Shown in pieces: positions 34,054-42,942 of a stretch of 64,000 bases of DNA. A program made the translations under genes and the position numbers. The notes under the pieces are model-generated. The model was not told the DNA's origin. It made no database searches and saw only the letters and a program-made list of their open reading frames with translations. How positions within the stretch are numbered: position 1 is the first letter of the stretch; each line of letters starts with the position of its first letter. Origin of the DNA: Billgrantia pellis (GTDB lineage: Bacteria > Pseudomonadota > Gammaproteobacteria > Pseudomonadales > Halomonadaceae); assembly GCF_008297955.1 (NCBI RefSeq), contig NZ_VTPY01000004.1, positions 248,001-312,000 of the forward strand, in the 5' to 3' direction.

Positions 34054-34242
34054 ATGCCAGCCAAGTCCCAGGCCCAGCAGATGGCTGCCGGCGCCGCCCT
34101 CTCCGCCAAGCGTGGCGAGAAGAAGGTCAGCGAACTCGAAGGCGCCGCCAAACAGATGTATGAATCGATGGACGAACAGGAGTTGGAAAAAATGGCTTCA
34201 ACCCGCCAGAAAGGCAAACCCGAGCACAACAGGAAATCATGA
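34054..34242 (+). CDS. DUF3008-family small protein
   Basis: A 62-residue, highly charged protein opening MPAKSQAQQMAAGAALSAKR, continuing GEKKVSELEGAAKQMYESMD, the recognised DUF3008 pattern. CAGGAGGTCACC lies directly upstream of the ATG, an excellent ribosome site, suggesting abundant synthesis. Family function is unknown; many members are stress-induced small proteins. It is followed by the disulfide oxidoreductase gene about 100 bases later. Confidence 0.85.
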   Translation: MPAKSQAQQMAAGAALSAKRGEKKVSELEGAAKQMYESMDEQELEKMASTRQKGKPEHNRKS

Positions 34243-34346
34243 CCATAAGGCTCCTCGCCCATGCCGTTCGGTTTCGCTCTGACGCTTCCTGACGTGGACG
34301 GGCTACGCTGTAACGTACCCCAAGAACCTTGAACAGGAGGCTAGCG

Positions 34347-35813
34347 ATGCAGGAGTGCGACGTCGACGTCGCCATCATCGGTGCCGGTACGGCGGGCTTG
34401 AGCGCCTGGCAGACCGCTCGCCACTACAGTGATCGAGTTGCATTGATCGAAGGCGGAGAGCCCGGTACCACGTGCGCCCGGGTGGGCTGCATGCCTTCCA
34501 AGCTGCTGATAGCCGCCGCCGAAACCGCTCATCAGGTCCGCGAAGCCGCCGGTTTCGGCATACACGCCGAAAACGTGCGGGTCGACGGTAGGGCGGTCCT
34601 CGCTCGGGTACGCCAGCAGCGCGACCGCTTCGTGGAGAGCGTCTTCGATTCGATGCAGCGCATCGAACCGGCCAATCGCCTATCCGGCCACGCTCGGTTC
34701 GAGGATCCTCAGACGTTGCTCGTCGGCGATCAATTGCGCCTGCATGCCCGCAGCGTCGTGATCGCCACCGGCTCTCGTCCTCACTGGCCTGATATGCTGG
34801 AGGCCGCAGGCGGTCGCCTGGTGACCAGCGACGACATTTTCGAGTGGCAGGACCTGCCCGAGTCGGTAGCTGTCTTCGGTCCGGGCATCATCGGCCTGGA
34901 ACTGAGCCAGGCGTTACATCGACTCGGCGTGCGTCTGCGCGTATTCGGCAAGAGCGGTTCCATCGGCCCATTCCAGGACGAAGCCCTGCGCGACTATGCC
35001 GATCGTACCTTCAACGAAAGCTTCCATCTCGATCCGGCGGCCAAGGTCGAAGCCATCGAGCGCGATGGCGACCGGGTCGCCATCTCCTTCCTCGAGCGCG
35101 GCAGCGGCAAGCGCCTGACCGAACGCTTCGATTATCTGCTGGCTGCGACCGGCCGACGCCCCAACCTGGATCGTCTCGATCTCGAGAAGGCCGGCCTGAG
35201 GCTGGACGACAAGGGCGTACCGCACTACAACCCCTTCACCTTGCAGTGCCAGACCACCGCTGGACAGGGCAGCGCCATCTTCATCGCCGGCGATGCCAAC
35301 CAGGAGCGTCCTTTGCTCCACGAGGCCAACCAGCAAGGACGCATCGCCGGCGACAACGCCGGACGCTATCCCGACAGACGCGCGGGCCGGCGCGTGACCC
35401 CCTTCTCCATTGTCTTTACCGACCCGCAGATGGCCACTATCGGGCATAGCCGGCGCGAACTCGAAAGGCAATTGGGTGGATGCAGCGGCGTCGCCGTGGG
35501 CGAAGCGTCGTTCGAGGACCAGGGCCGTGCCGTGGTGATGCGACGAAATCGCGGGCTGATGCGCCTGTACGCCGAACACGGTACGGGGCAATTCCTCGGC
35601 GCCGAACTGTTCGGTCCGCACGTGGAACATCTTGCTCATCTGCTGGCCTGGGCGATGGAACAGCGCAGCGAGGTCAACCGTATGCTGGAGATGCCGTTCT
35701 ATCATCCGGTGCTCGAAGAGGGTCTGCGCAGCGCCCTGCGCGACCTGAGCGCCAATCTGCAGCAAGGGCCCGCTATTGCCGAACGGTGCATGGAGTTTGG
35801 CCCCGGTGGTTAG
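34347..35813 (+). CDS. FAD-dependent disulfide oxidoreductase, dihydrolipoyl dehydrogenase-like
   Basis: A 488-residue pyridine nucleotide-disulfide oxidoreductase. The FAD-binding IIGAGTAGLSAW, redox-active cysteines in TCARVGCMPSK, NAD-binding VFGPGIIGLELSQAL and the second FAD motif IFIAGDAN are all present. The C-terminal base is in YHPVLEEGL. The ATG at 34347 follows AGGAGG. Dihydrolipoyl dehydrogenases have this layout, but no 2-oxoacid dehydrogenase subunits are near, and the sequence has diverged from typical lpd, so it may serve another disulfide or a stress function. Confidence 0.9.
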   Translation: MQECDVDVAIIGAGTAGLSAWQTARHYSDRVALIEGGEPGTTCARVGCMPSKLLIAAAETAHQVREAAGFGIHAENVRVDGRAVLARVRQQRDRFVESVFDSMQRIEPANRLSGHARFEDPQTLLVGDQLRLHARSVVIATGSRPHWPDMLEAAGGRLVTSDDIFEWQDLPESVAVFGPGIIGLELSQALHRLGVRLRVFGKSGSIGPFQDEALRDYADRTFNESFHLDPAAKVEAIERDGDRVAISFLERGSGKRLTERFDYLLAATGRRPNLDRLDLEKAGLRLDDKGVPHYNPFTLQCQTTAGQGSAIFIAGDANQERPLLHEANQQGRIAGDNAGRYPDRRAGRRVTPFSIVFTDPQMATIGHSRRELERQLGGCSGVAVGEASFEDQGRAVVMRRNRGLMRLYAEHGTGQFLGAELFGPHVEHLAHLLAWAMEQRSEVNRMLEMPFYHPVLEEGLRSALRDLSANLQQGPAIAERCMEFGPGG

Positions 35814-35848
35814 CGCACCGCCTCGGTATCCGGCATGCCCTGCCGAAT

Positions 35849-37036
35849 TCAGTCGTTGGCGTATAACCAGCGTGCCCGGCCCGACGTTTTGGCTCGATAG
35901 AGGGCCGCATCGGCCTGGTGATAGACATGGTTGGGAGTCATGCTGCGACCGTGCCCCACCAGATAGAGCCCCGCGGAGATCGATACGGTGGCGTGAGGCC
36001 CCACAGGGGCAGGCTCGCCCATTGCCTCGACGGCGGCCAGCAGTTGGTCGGCCATGGCGGCGGCCTGCTCGGGGGTTTCGGTATGAAACACCACGCCGAA
36101 CTCCTCACCGCCGAGTCGAAACACGGTATCCTCGCCGCGCGAGAATACCTGCCCAACGGCGATCGCCAGCCGCCTGAGCAGCTCATCACCTTGGGGATGG
36201 CCGTAGTGATCGTTGTAGGCCTTGAAGCGATCGATGTCGAACAGCAGGAAGGCCAATTGTCGGTCGTCCCGGTCATGGCGCGACAGCTCGCGCTCAAGCA
36301 CATCGACGAACGTTCGGCGGTTGTAGAGGCCGGTCAACGGATCGTGGCTGGCCAGCTCGGAGAGCTGATCGCTGACCTCACGCAGCCGCGTCATCGCCTG
36401 CTTGCGATGATGCACGTAGAGCGCCAGGACCGCGGCCTGAAAACACATCGCCAAGGTAAAGGTCAGGGCACCGTCGAGCAGTGTGCCGCTATCGCGCAGA
36501 CCGGGTCCGAAGCCCGAGGAAAGCGCAATGTTGATGGCCGCCGTCATCAACAGGGTGCCGGCCAGTCCCCGTCGGATGTCGTCGAGCAGCAGGAAGGCCA
36601 AGGCGGGATAAATCAACGGCAAGGTCATGGTCAGGGGATTGTTGGCTCCAACGATGGCCAGCCCCAGCAGGAAGACGAACAGGCATACGTGGGTAATGCG
36701 CGACACCAAGGACACCGAAACGCCGCGGCGCAGGGCGACGATTGCCCCCACGGCGACCGCCAGCCCCGCCACATCGATGGTCAATCGGCCAAGCGATCCC
36801 TCCCGCATGACCACCAGGTTGAGGACGAGGAACGTCCCCCAGACGATGATGGCGGCACTCTGGATCAGATTGAGCAGAGTGATGCGCAGGTAATCGGGGC
36901 TGCGCTCCGAAGTGCGTCCTCCGGAGGTCAACAGGTTGCGCCAGACACGTGACATGACGCTCTGGGACGCGTTCGGTGGATCATCTCGAGTCGAGCAAGC
37001 GTGCTGCTCCACCATGACGCGCTCTGGCTTCCTCAT
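35849..37036 (-). CDS. Membrane-bound diguanylate cyclase (GGDEF)
   Basis: A 395-residue protein with about six N-terminal membrane helices (residues 45-225), a short linker helix, and a C-terminal GGDEF domain (about 235-395). The active-site loop is intact (FRLGGEEF), and an inhibitory-site RxxD (RGED) lies five residues before it, so feedback-controlled c-di-GMP synthesis is expected. The ATG at 37036 (MRKPERVM) follows AGGACAGG. The membrane part resembles seven-helix-type sensors but has no recognisable ligand motif. It is convergent with the disulfide oxidoreductase gene. Confidence 0.92.
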   Translation of the reverse strand: MRKPERVMVEQHACSTRDDPPNASQSVMSRVWRNLLTSGGRTSERSPDYLRITLLNLIQSAAIIVWGTFLVLNLVVMREGSLGRLTIDVAGLAVAVGAIVALRRGVSVSLVSRITHVCLFVFLLGLAIVGANNPLTMTLPLIYPALAFLLLDDIRRGLAGTLLMTAAINIALSSGFGPGLRDSGTLLDGALTFTLAMCFQAAVLALYVHHRKQAMTRLREVSDQLSELASHDPLTGLYNRRTFVDVLERELSRHDRDDRQLAFLLFDIDRFKAYNDHYGHPQGDELLRRLAIAVGQVFSRGEDTVFRLGGEEFGVVFHTETPEQAAAMADQLLAAVEAMGEPAPVGPHATVSISAGLYLVGHGRSMTPNHVYHQADAALYRAKTSGRARWLYAND

Positions 37037-37405
37037 TGCCTGTCCTTTCGAATCTACCCGGCCGATGCGCAGCAGCACGTCAGGTCGAGCTTGGCTAAAG
37101 TCGAATTAATAAGGTAACAGAATGCAACCTATCAGAAGCCAACGCTTCGATACCGTGATACGTGTGCTCTCACGTCTCCGGGCGAACCCAGCCCTTGCTA
37201 CGAGCCGACATCCCTGGCACGAGACCGTCAAACCGTTAGCTGCATTCTGCGGATGAAAGGGTCCATGGCCGGCGCTCCTCCTGGGGCGGTCGACCAAGCA
37301 CAGGAGAATCGTGATGCTGCGACTGCGACCGGCTTCAAGGCGCTTGAGCTGCGGCTGTGAGTCATGGCACGAGGCGGAGTGACCCGGCGTTCACGCCTCT
37401 CCCTC
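37037..37405. other. Intergenic region, 369 bases
   Basis: This gap lies between the diguanylate cyclase start and the AsmA-family stop, both on the minus strand, so it should hold the terminator of one and the promoter of the other. I see no strong hairpin with a U-run. A 22-codon frame on the + strand at 37313 has an AGGAGA ribosome-like site but no other support. Confidence 0.4.
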
Positions 37406-40132
37406 CTATTCTTCCTCTTCTTCCTCGAACTGGGAGAGTGCCCGCTCACAGCCCATGCCAACCTCCTCGCCACCGCCCGGATCGACCCACGGCAGGATCG
37501 CCAGCGGTGGCGCCACCAAGGCCCCCAAGGCGGAAAGCGCGCCGCGCGCCAGCAATTCGCGAGTCACCACGTCGACTTCCGGTTCGCGCAGAGACCCCTT
37601 GAGCGTTACCGGCGAATTGCCGGTGAACAGGGTCGGGTCCTTGTTGTGGCCTTCGAAGGCCAGGTCCAAGCGCTCCGTTTCCAGGTTGATGGCGCCGGCT
37701 CCCATGAAGTGCGCAATGTCGGTGGCCATGAAGAACTGCGCCAGATCGACCAGGCCGTCGTCGGCCACCAGGTGCGCATAGCTGCATTCGAGTCGTACCT
37801 GCTCCTCGTCGGCCAGTGCCGCAATCAGTGCATTGGCGACATTCAGCGGCAGCAACTCGGCCGCGATGATATCCATCCAGCCCTGCGACATGGCCAGCTC
37901 GAGCTCGCCATCGAGACCCGCCATCACGTCATGCATGGAGCGACCGCGGTAACTCAGGTTGCCGCGCCCCCCCAACGTGCCGAGGGTGTCTTCGGCCACA
38001 TCGGGCAGGTCGGCCTCGACCAGCAGCGCCTTGAGATCGACCTGGTCGAGCGCCAGTTGCAGGCTCCCCTCGAGAGCGGCCTGCCGCGCATCCATATGCC
38101 AGGAGGCACGGACCTCGCCACCGCCTAACCCCACCTGCAGGGGATCGACCGTCATCACGCCCCGCTCCAGTTCAAGAGCCAGAGCCATATCGGTGAATGG
38201 TATATGCTTCGCCTGGATGTCGGCCGCCTCGTATTCCAGCACGATGTCGGTGCCGCGCAGCGCTTCCAGATTCCACTCGCGGTCTGGGAATACGGCGCCT
38301 CCTTGCCGCTCTTCCGCTTCCCAGCGCTGCTGCTCGGACGAAGCCGTCTCACCCGGCTCCGTATTCGGCGACATACCCAACATCGGCAGAAGATCGTCCG
38401 CCTCCAGTTGCTTGGAGGTCAGCGTCGCCCAAAGCTTGGGTGGATCGCCGAAGCGTAGGCGCATATCGCCGGCCACATCGCTGTCGCCGAAGGTGCCCTC
38501 CATGTCGCTCAGGTTGAGCAGATCGTCGCGGTAGCGCAGATAACCGCTGATCCGGTAGGGAGGCAGTTCGGGCAGGTTGATGCCGGTCAGCTCCGTGAGC
38601 TCAGCCGGCGAGGGGCCTTCCAGGGTGAGGCTGCCCTCCACCGCTTCGAGTGCGAACGGCTGCACGGCGCTGCCGTCCAGCGCCAGGCGGGTCTCCCCCG
38701 CCCTCAGCTCACCGGAGACGGGATAAGGCGTCTCGTTGTCGGTCAGATCGAGCAACGGCCCCACCAGCAGGTCGAAAGCGAAGGACTCCCCTTCGTAGGT
38801 GCCGTCCCCCACCAGATGCATCCGATGTTCGCCCTCGCCTTCGGCGTTGCGGGAATCGGCACGCAGCGCCAGCGTCAGGCCCCAGTGCGGCGCGCGATAG
38901 TCGAGCTCGGTGTTTTCGAACACCAGGCCGCCATCGACCACCCGGGTCTCGAGCCTGCCTTCCAGCGTCCCCAGCCGGCCCAGGCCGAAAGGGGCCAGCG
39001 CCGCAGTCAGGTCGAGGCGCTCGAAGCTCGCCTCCAGATCGGCAACCAGGCGCTGCTTCTCGACTTCGAGCCAGCCGCTCAGGTTCAGCTCGCGCGGCTC
39101 GTCCTCGCCGGCCTGTTGCCAGGTGCGCAACTGCTCGATGGTAAGCCGCCCCTCCTCGAGGGTACCCACGGCCGTCAGGTCATGCAGGGTTTGGTCTCCA
39201 TAGCGCAGGCGGCCAAGCGCCAGGTCCAGATCGGCCTCGAAGCTCTCCAGGCCCTCGAGCGCCTCGCCCCAGCGACGATCCCAGCCGGGCCGATCCGCGC
39301 GCTTCTCGTCGGCGCCGGTCTCAGCCTGGTCGCGCTGTTCGGCACCGCCCGGTTCGTCGATCAATCCCCAACGATTCAGGTCCAGAGCATCGGCCTCCAG
39401 CTCCGCCGCCAGCCGCGGGATCTCGCGCCCCAGGTCGAGGGACATCGTCCCTTCAAGACGACTCTCGCCGATGCGGCCTTCGAAATTCGCGATATCACCG
39501 CGCCGCTCCTCCATCTCGACGTGCGCCAGCCCTTGGAAGGCCACGGGGTCATCCTGCAGGCTCCCCTCGCCTTCCAGCGCCAGGCTGAGCTCGTCGACGC
39601 TCTCGCCTGGGGTCTCGAAAGCCACCTCGATGTCGATCGCCCGCGTGTCGTCGCGATAGATCAGTCGCCCCTGCTCGATGACGAACGCTTCGGGCCATAG
39701 CGGGCCCCCTTGCTGCTGCGTCGGCTCGTCGTCACCGAGCAGGTCGTCCCAGTTGGTGCTGCCGTCTTCGCGGCGCAGCAGGCGAATCGCGGGGCGGTTC
39801 ACCTCGACCCGCTCCAGCTCGAGCCGGCCCTGCAGCAGCTCGGGCACATTCAAGGTCACGGCGACTCCTTCGACGCTCGCCATGGTGTCGTCATCGGCCC
39901 AGTCGACATCGGCGACGCGCACCGCATCGAGTCGCAGGGTCAGCGGCAACCCCCAAGCGATACTGTGATCGCCGATTTCGACGACGCGTCCCAGCTGGGT
40001 GCTGGCCCGATTTTCCAGCCAATCGCGCATCCAGGCGGATTCCAGAAAGAGGGCCGCCGACACGAGCAACAGCAACACGATGCCCAGGACGATCCCCAGG
40101 ATCATACCGAATCGCCGCACTGACTTCGTCAT
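37406..40132 (-). CDS. AsmA-family protein
   Basis: A 908-residue protein with one N-terminal membrane helix (GMILGIVLGIVLLLLVSAA) and a long periplasmic region rich in beta strands. The start of the mature part (LENRASTQLGRVVEIGDHSI) and the C-terminal AsmA_2 block near residues 700-860 identify the family. The ATG at 40132 (MTKSVRRFG) is chosen because the hydrophobic anchor follows immediately. AsmA-like proteins are thought to form bridge-like conduits moving phospholipid between the membranes. It is monocistronic as far as can be seen, and longer than E. coli AsmA. Confidence 0.88.
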   Translation of the reverse strand: MTKSVRRFGMILGIVLGIVLLLLVSAALFLESAWMRDWLENRASTQLGRVVEIGDHSIAWGLPLTLRLDAVRVADVDWADDDTMASVEGVAVTLNVPELLQGRLELERVEVNRPAIRLLRREDGSTNWDDLLGDDEPTQQQGGPLWPEAFVIEQGRLIYRDDTRAIDIEVAFETPGESVDELSLALEGEGSLQDDPVAFQGLAHVEMEERRGDIANFEGRIGESRLEGTMSLDLGREIPRLAAELEADALDLNRWGLIDEPGGAEQRDQAETGADEKRADRPGWDRRWGEALEGLESFEADLDLALGRLRYGDQTLHDLTAVGTLEEGRLTIEQLRTWQQAGEDEPRELNLSGWLEVEKQRLVADLEASFERLDLTAALAPFGLGRLGTLEGRLETRVVDGGLVFENTELDYRAPHWGLTLALRADSRNAEGEGEHRMHLVGDGTYEGESFAFDLLVGPLLDLTDNETPYPVSGELRAGETRLALDGSAVQPFALEAVEGSLTLEGPSPAELTELTGINLPELPPYRISGYLRYRDDLLNLSDMEGTFGDSDVAGDMRLRFGDPPKLWATLTSKQLEADDLLPMLGMSPNTEPGETASSEQQRWEAEERQGGAVFPDREWNLEALRGTDIVLEYEAADIQAKHIPFTDMALALELERGVMTVDPLQVGLGGGEVRASWHMDARQAALEGSLQLALDQVDLKALLVEADLPDVAEDTLGTLGGRGNLSYRGRSMHDVMAGLDGELELAMSQGWMDIIAAELLPLNVANALIAALADEEQVRLECSYAHLVADDGLVDLAQFFMATDIAHFMGAGAINLETERLDLAFEGHNKDPTLFTGNSPVTLKGSLREPEVDVVTRELLARGALSALGALVAPPLAILPWVDPGGGEEVGMGCERALSQFEEEEEE

Positions 40133-40353
40133 CGTTCCATCCCTGGGATTAGCGTAAGCCGTTGCCCTAACCATGGACACGGATGCGCCAGCGGTCCAAT
40201 CCTCCTTCCCTACGCTGCCATAACCGTTTCGACACAAGCCCTAACCTGCCTCGCGCCGGCAAAGCTTCTATGATGAAAAAGGAAGTCTGAAACCGCAGAA
40301 CGCATGCACGAGGGATAGCAGCGAGATGTTCCCAATCGGAACGGGAGGTTCTC

Positions 40354-40665
40354 ATGAGGGTGTACAGACCGGAATGGCACTGCACGTTTACCGTCAACGA
40401 GGGCGCAGGTCGCGAGGCGAGTTGGCGCGATCGCTTCGCCTGGCGCCTGCGGCGCTTCGCCGATCGACTCGATGGCAAAGGCCGCACGGTCTCGATCGAA
40501 TGTCACGTCGAGCCCGAGGTCAGCCGCCAGGACATCGACACTTGTCTGGTGAAGGGCTTCGAGGTCACGCATACCCTGCTCAACCAGCTCGCCCAACAGG
40601 CGGCCTGCGAAGACGTGATGCGCGATGCCAAGTCCGAACTCTTCGAGCAGGATCCGTATCGCTGA
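40354..40665 (+). CDS. Conserved hypothetical protein, paralogue of the one at 48062
   Basis: A 103-residue soluble protein of no family I recognise. It begins MRVYRPEWHCTFTVNEG and ends with a helical QLAQQAACEDVMRDAKSEL. About two thirds of residues are identical by eye to the protein at 48062-48367, with complete conservation of the helix around ACEDVMRDAK and of three cysteines (in HCTF, IECH-type and DTCL positions). The start has GGGAGG upstream. It stands between AsmA and the MDR oxidoreductase gene. Two copies within 8 kb suggest local gene duplication or dispersal of a lineage-specific family. Confidence 0.75.
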   Translation: MRVYRPEWHCTFTVNEGAGREASWRDRFAWRLRRFADRLDGKGRTVSIECHVEPEVSRQDIDTCLVKGFEVTHTLLNQLAQQAACEDVMRDAKSELFEQDPYR

Positions 40666-40707
40666 CGCCCGCCTGACGCCGCGGCGAGGCATGCCAAGGA
40701 GCGCGCC

Positions 40708-41706
40708 ATGCAGGCAAACTTCTTCACCATTCACGATTATCCCCAGGGAACGCCTCCGAGAGAGCTGTTCGAGTTGCGCCACGCCACGCTGCCCGAACTG
40801 AACGAGGACGAGGTGCGCATACGCAACACCTGGCTGTCGGTGGACCCCTACATGCGCGGCCGCATGAGCGGAGTGCAGACCTACGTCGCCCCGTTCGAGC
40901 TCGGCGCCCCCCTGGAGGGGGCCGCGGTCGGCGAAGTGATCGAATCGCGCCATGCTCGCTTCAAGGTCGGCGATCGGGTTCGTCACATGGCGGGCTGGCG
41001 CGACGTCGCCCAGCTCAAGGGTGAGGTGGTCGAGCCGCTGCCGGATCTCGAGGTTTCCGAACAGGCCTTTCTTGGCGTGCTCGGCATGCCGGGCATGACC
41101 GCCTGGACCGGACTCAACCGCATCGCCAATCTTCGCGAGGGCGACAACGTGCTCGTCAGCGCTGCCGGCGGTGCCGTGGGTTCGCTCGCGGTACAGCTGG
41201 CCAAATCGAGGGGCGGCACGGTGGTGGGCATCGCCGGGGCCCCCGACAAGCTGGAATGGCTGGATCAGTTGGGCATCCGCGCGGTGAACTACCGAGGCAA
41301 GGACGCGCTACGACTCAGTGCCGACCTCAAGGCGGCCTGCCCCGACGGTTTCGACGTTTACTTCGAAAATGTCGGCGGCGCCTGCCTGGAGGCGGCATTG
41401 AACAACCTGAAGGTCGGCGCGCGCATCGCCGTGTGCGGCCTGATTTCGCGCTACAACGACGAAACGCCCGACCCCGGCCCCAGCAATCTGGCGATGCTGC
41501 TTATCCAGCGCGCGCGCATGCAGGGCTTCATCATCTTCGATCACTGGACCGAGTACCCGCATTTTCTCGAGGAGGTCGGGCCCCGCGTCGCCAGGGGCGA
41601 AATCGAATACGAAGAGACCGTCGAGGAGGGCCTCGAGCGGGCTCCCGAGGCCTTTCTCAAGCTCTTCGAAGGCGTCAACCGAGGCAAGATGCTGGTGCGG
41701 CTGTGA
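40708..41706 (+). CDS. NADPH-dependent oxidoreductase of the MDR superfamily (CurA/prostaglandin-reductase-like)
   Basis: A 332-residue zinc-free medium-chain reductase. Typical motifs are LSVDPYMRGRMSG near residue 45, GMPGMTAWTGLNRI near 130 and the nucleotide-binding VSAAGGAVGSLAVQLAKSRG near 150. Such enzymes reduce the double bond of alpha,beta-unsaturated ketones with NADPH. AAGGAG precedes the ATG. It is followed by a large hairpin and probably forms its own transcription unit, with detoxification of reactive carbonyls the likely role. Confidence 0.92.
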   Translation: MQANFFTIHDYPQGTPPRELFELRHATLPELNEDEVRIRNTWLSVDPYMRGRMSGVQTYVAPFELGAPLEGAAVGEVIESRHARFKVGDRVRHMAGWRDVAQLKGEVVEPLPDLEVSEQAFLGVLGMPGMTAWTGLNRIANLREGDNVLVSAAGGAVGSLAVQLAKSRGGTVVGIAGAPDKLEWLDQLGIRAVNYRGKDALRLSADLKAACPDGFDVYFENVGGACLEAALNNLKVGARIAVCGLISRYNDETPDPGPSNLAMLLIQRARMQGFIIFDHWTEYPHFLEEVGPRVARGEIEYEETVEEGLERAPEAFLKLFEGVNRGKMLVRL

Positions 41707-41746
41707 GCTTGCGGCGGCCCGGGCGATCCCCCCTCTCGCCAAGCGC

Positions 41747-41785
41747 CGAAACGCCCGGTTGCCTCCCAGGCAGCCGGGCGTTTCG
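41747..41785. terminator. Large terminator-like hairpin
   Basis: CGAAACGCCCGG (41747-41758) pairs with CCGGGCGTTTCG (41774-41785) in a perfect 12-base stem, with a further GCCT/AGGC stem inside. It follows the MDR oxidoreductase stop by 40 bases. No U-run is present. Confidence 0.65.
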
Positions 41786-41950
41786 CTGCGCTCTTGAAAT
41801 ATCCCACCCAACCCTTATCTAGAAGGCTGCTGGCCGGCGCTTCCGGCCTGCCAGCCCATTCCCAGGCCTTGATTGGCAGGCTCCGCTCCGCCGGCTCCTG
41901 CCCCTGCGGGGCAAGGACGGCGGCTGCCTGCGTCTTACCAGGAGGTAGCC

Positions 41951-42928
41951 ATGCAAGAAAGACTCGTCTCGGTGGTTATCGCCACGCATAACCGGGCTCG
42001 TCTGCTGGAGCAGGCACTCTCGTCTCTCGCCGGCCAGGACCATCGCCCACTGGAGGTCGTGGTGGTCGATGATGGTTCCACCGACAACACTTCCCAGCGC
42101 GTCGCGACGCTCGAAGCGACTTGGAGGGGTTATCCCGGCCTCGCACTAAGCTATCAACACCAGCGCAATGCCGGTCCCGCCAAGGCGCGCAACCGCGGCA
42201 TGCGCAGTGCACGAGGCGACTATATCCTGTTCATGGACGACGACGACCTGATGGCCCCGGATGCCATCTCACAATTGGTTCGGGCCCTTGGGGGGCGACG
42301 CGACGCCGCCCTCGCCTACGGCGGCCATGCCGATGTCGATGCCGAAGGGCGAACCGCTCCCCAACTGCACCTGCCAGCCCCGATCCGCTCGCAACGGGCA
42401 TTGCTCGAGGAGATGATCGGCGGCAGTTGGTTCGTGCCCATCCACGGCAACCTGTTTACCCGGCAGGCACTGGAGCGCATCGGCCCGTGGAATGCGAAGC
42501 TCACGTCCCAGGAAGACGACGAATTCATTCTTCGCGCCATTCTGCAGGACGTCAGCTTTTTTCCCGCTCCCGGAGCTCGGGTCTTCTATCGCCAACACGT
42601 AGGGGTACGGCGTAGCCAGCCGGGCGCGGGGAACGCGCAGGGCCAGGCCCGACGTCTGTACGACGACCTGGCGATACGGCAACTGGCCTTCGATACGCTG
42701 GCGGCCCGACAGGAGCTGCCGCGCTATCACAGCGCTTTCGTCGACTGGTATCGCCGCTTGCAGGAGCGCTATCGGCCGCTGCTGGAGAAGACGGATCTCG
42801 ACCGATACGCCGTGCTGACGTGGGCGCGCGAAGCACACGGCAGCGAGGCAACGGATCGGCGCGGTCGCGCGACACCGCACCAGGATTCGCGCACCCCCTG
42901 GACCGGGCCGGAAGCACTGACGGCTTAG
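41951..42928 (+). CDS. Family 2 glycosyltransferase
   Basis: A 325-residue GT-A fold transferase. VSVVIATHNRARLLEQAL, VVVDDGSTDNT and the nucleotide-sugar/metal motif FMDDDD are diagnostic, and QEDDEFILRAI supplies the acidic catalytic region. The ATG at 41951 follows AGGAGG; upstream codons are not conserved-looking. No membrane helices are seen, so it acts on the cytosolic side. No other polysaccharide genes are nearby, so acceptor and donor are unknown. Confidence 0.9.
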   Translation: MQERLVSVVIATHNRARLLEQALSSLAGQDHRPLEVVVVDDGSTDNTSQRVATLEATWRGYPGLALSYQHQRNAGPAKARNRGMRSARGDYILFMDDDDLMAPDAISQLVRALGGRRDAALAYGGHADVDAEGRTAPQLHLPAPIRSQRALLEEMIGGSWFVPIHGNLFTRQALERIGPWNAKLTSQEDDEFILRAILQDVSFFPAPGARVFYRQHVGVRRSQPGAGNAQGQARRLYDDLAIRQLAFDTLAARQELPRYHSAFVDWYRRLQERYRPLLEKTDLDRYAVLTWAREAHGSEATDRRGRATPHQDSRTPWTGPEALTA

Positions 42929-42942
42929 AAAGCGCTGGTGGG

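Noticed and set aside
37313..37381. 22-codon frame with an AGGAGA site, possible leader peptide
   Set aside because: No gene follows on the same strand and no runs of a regulatory amino acid are present.
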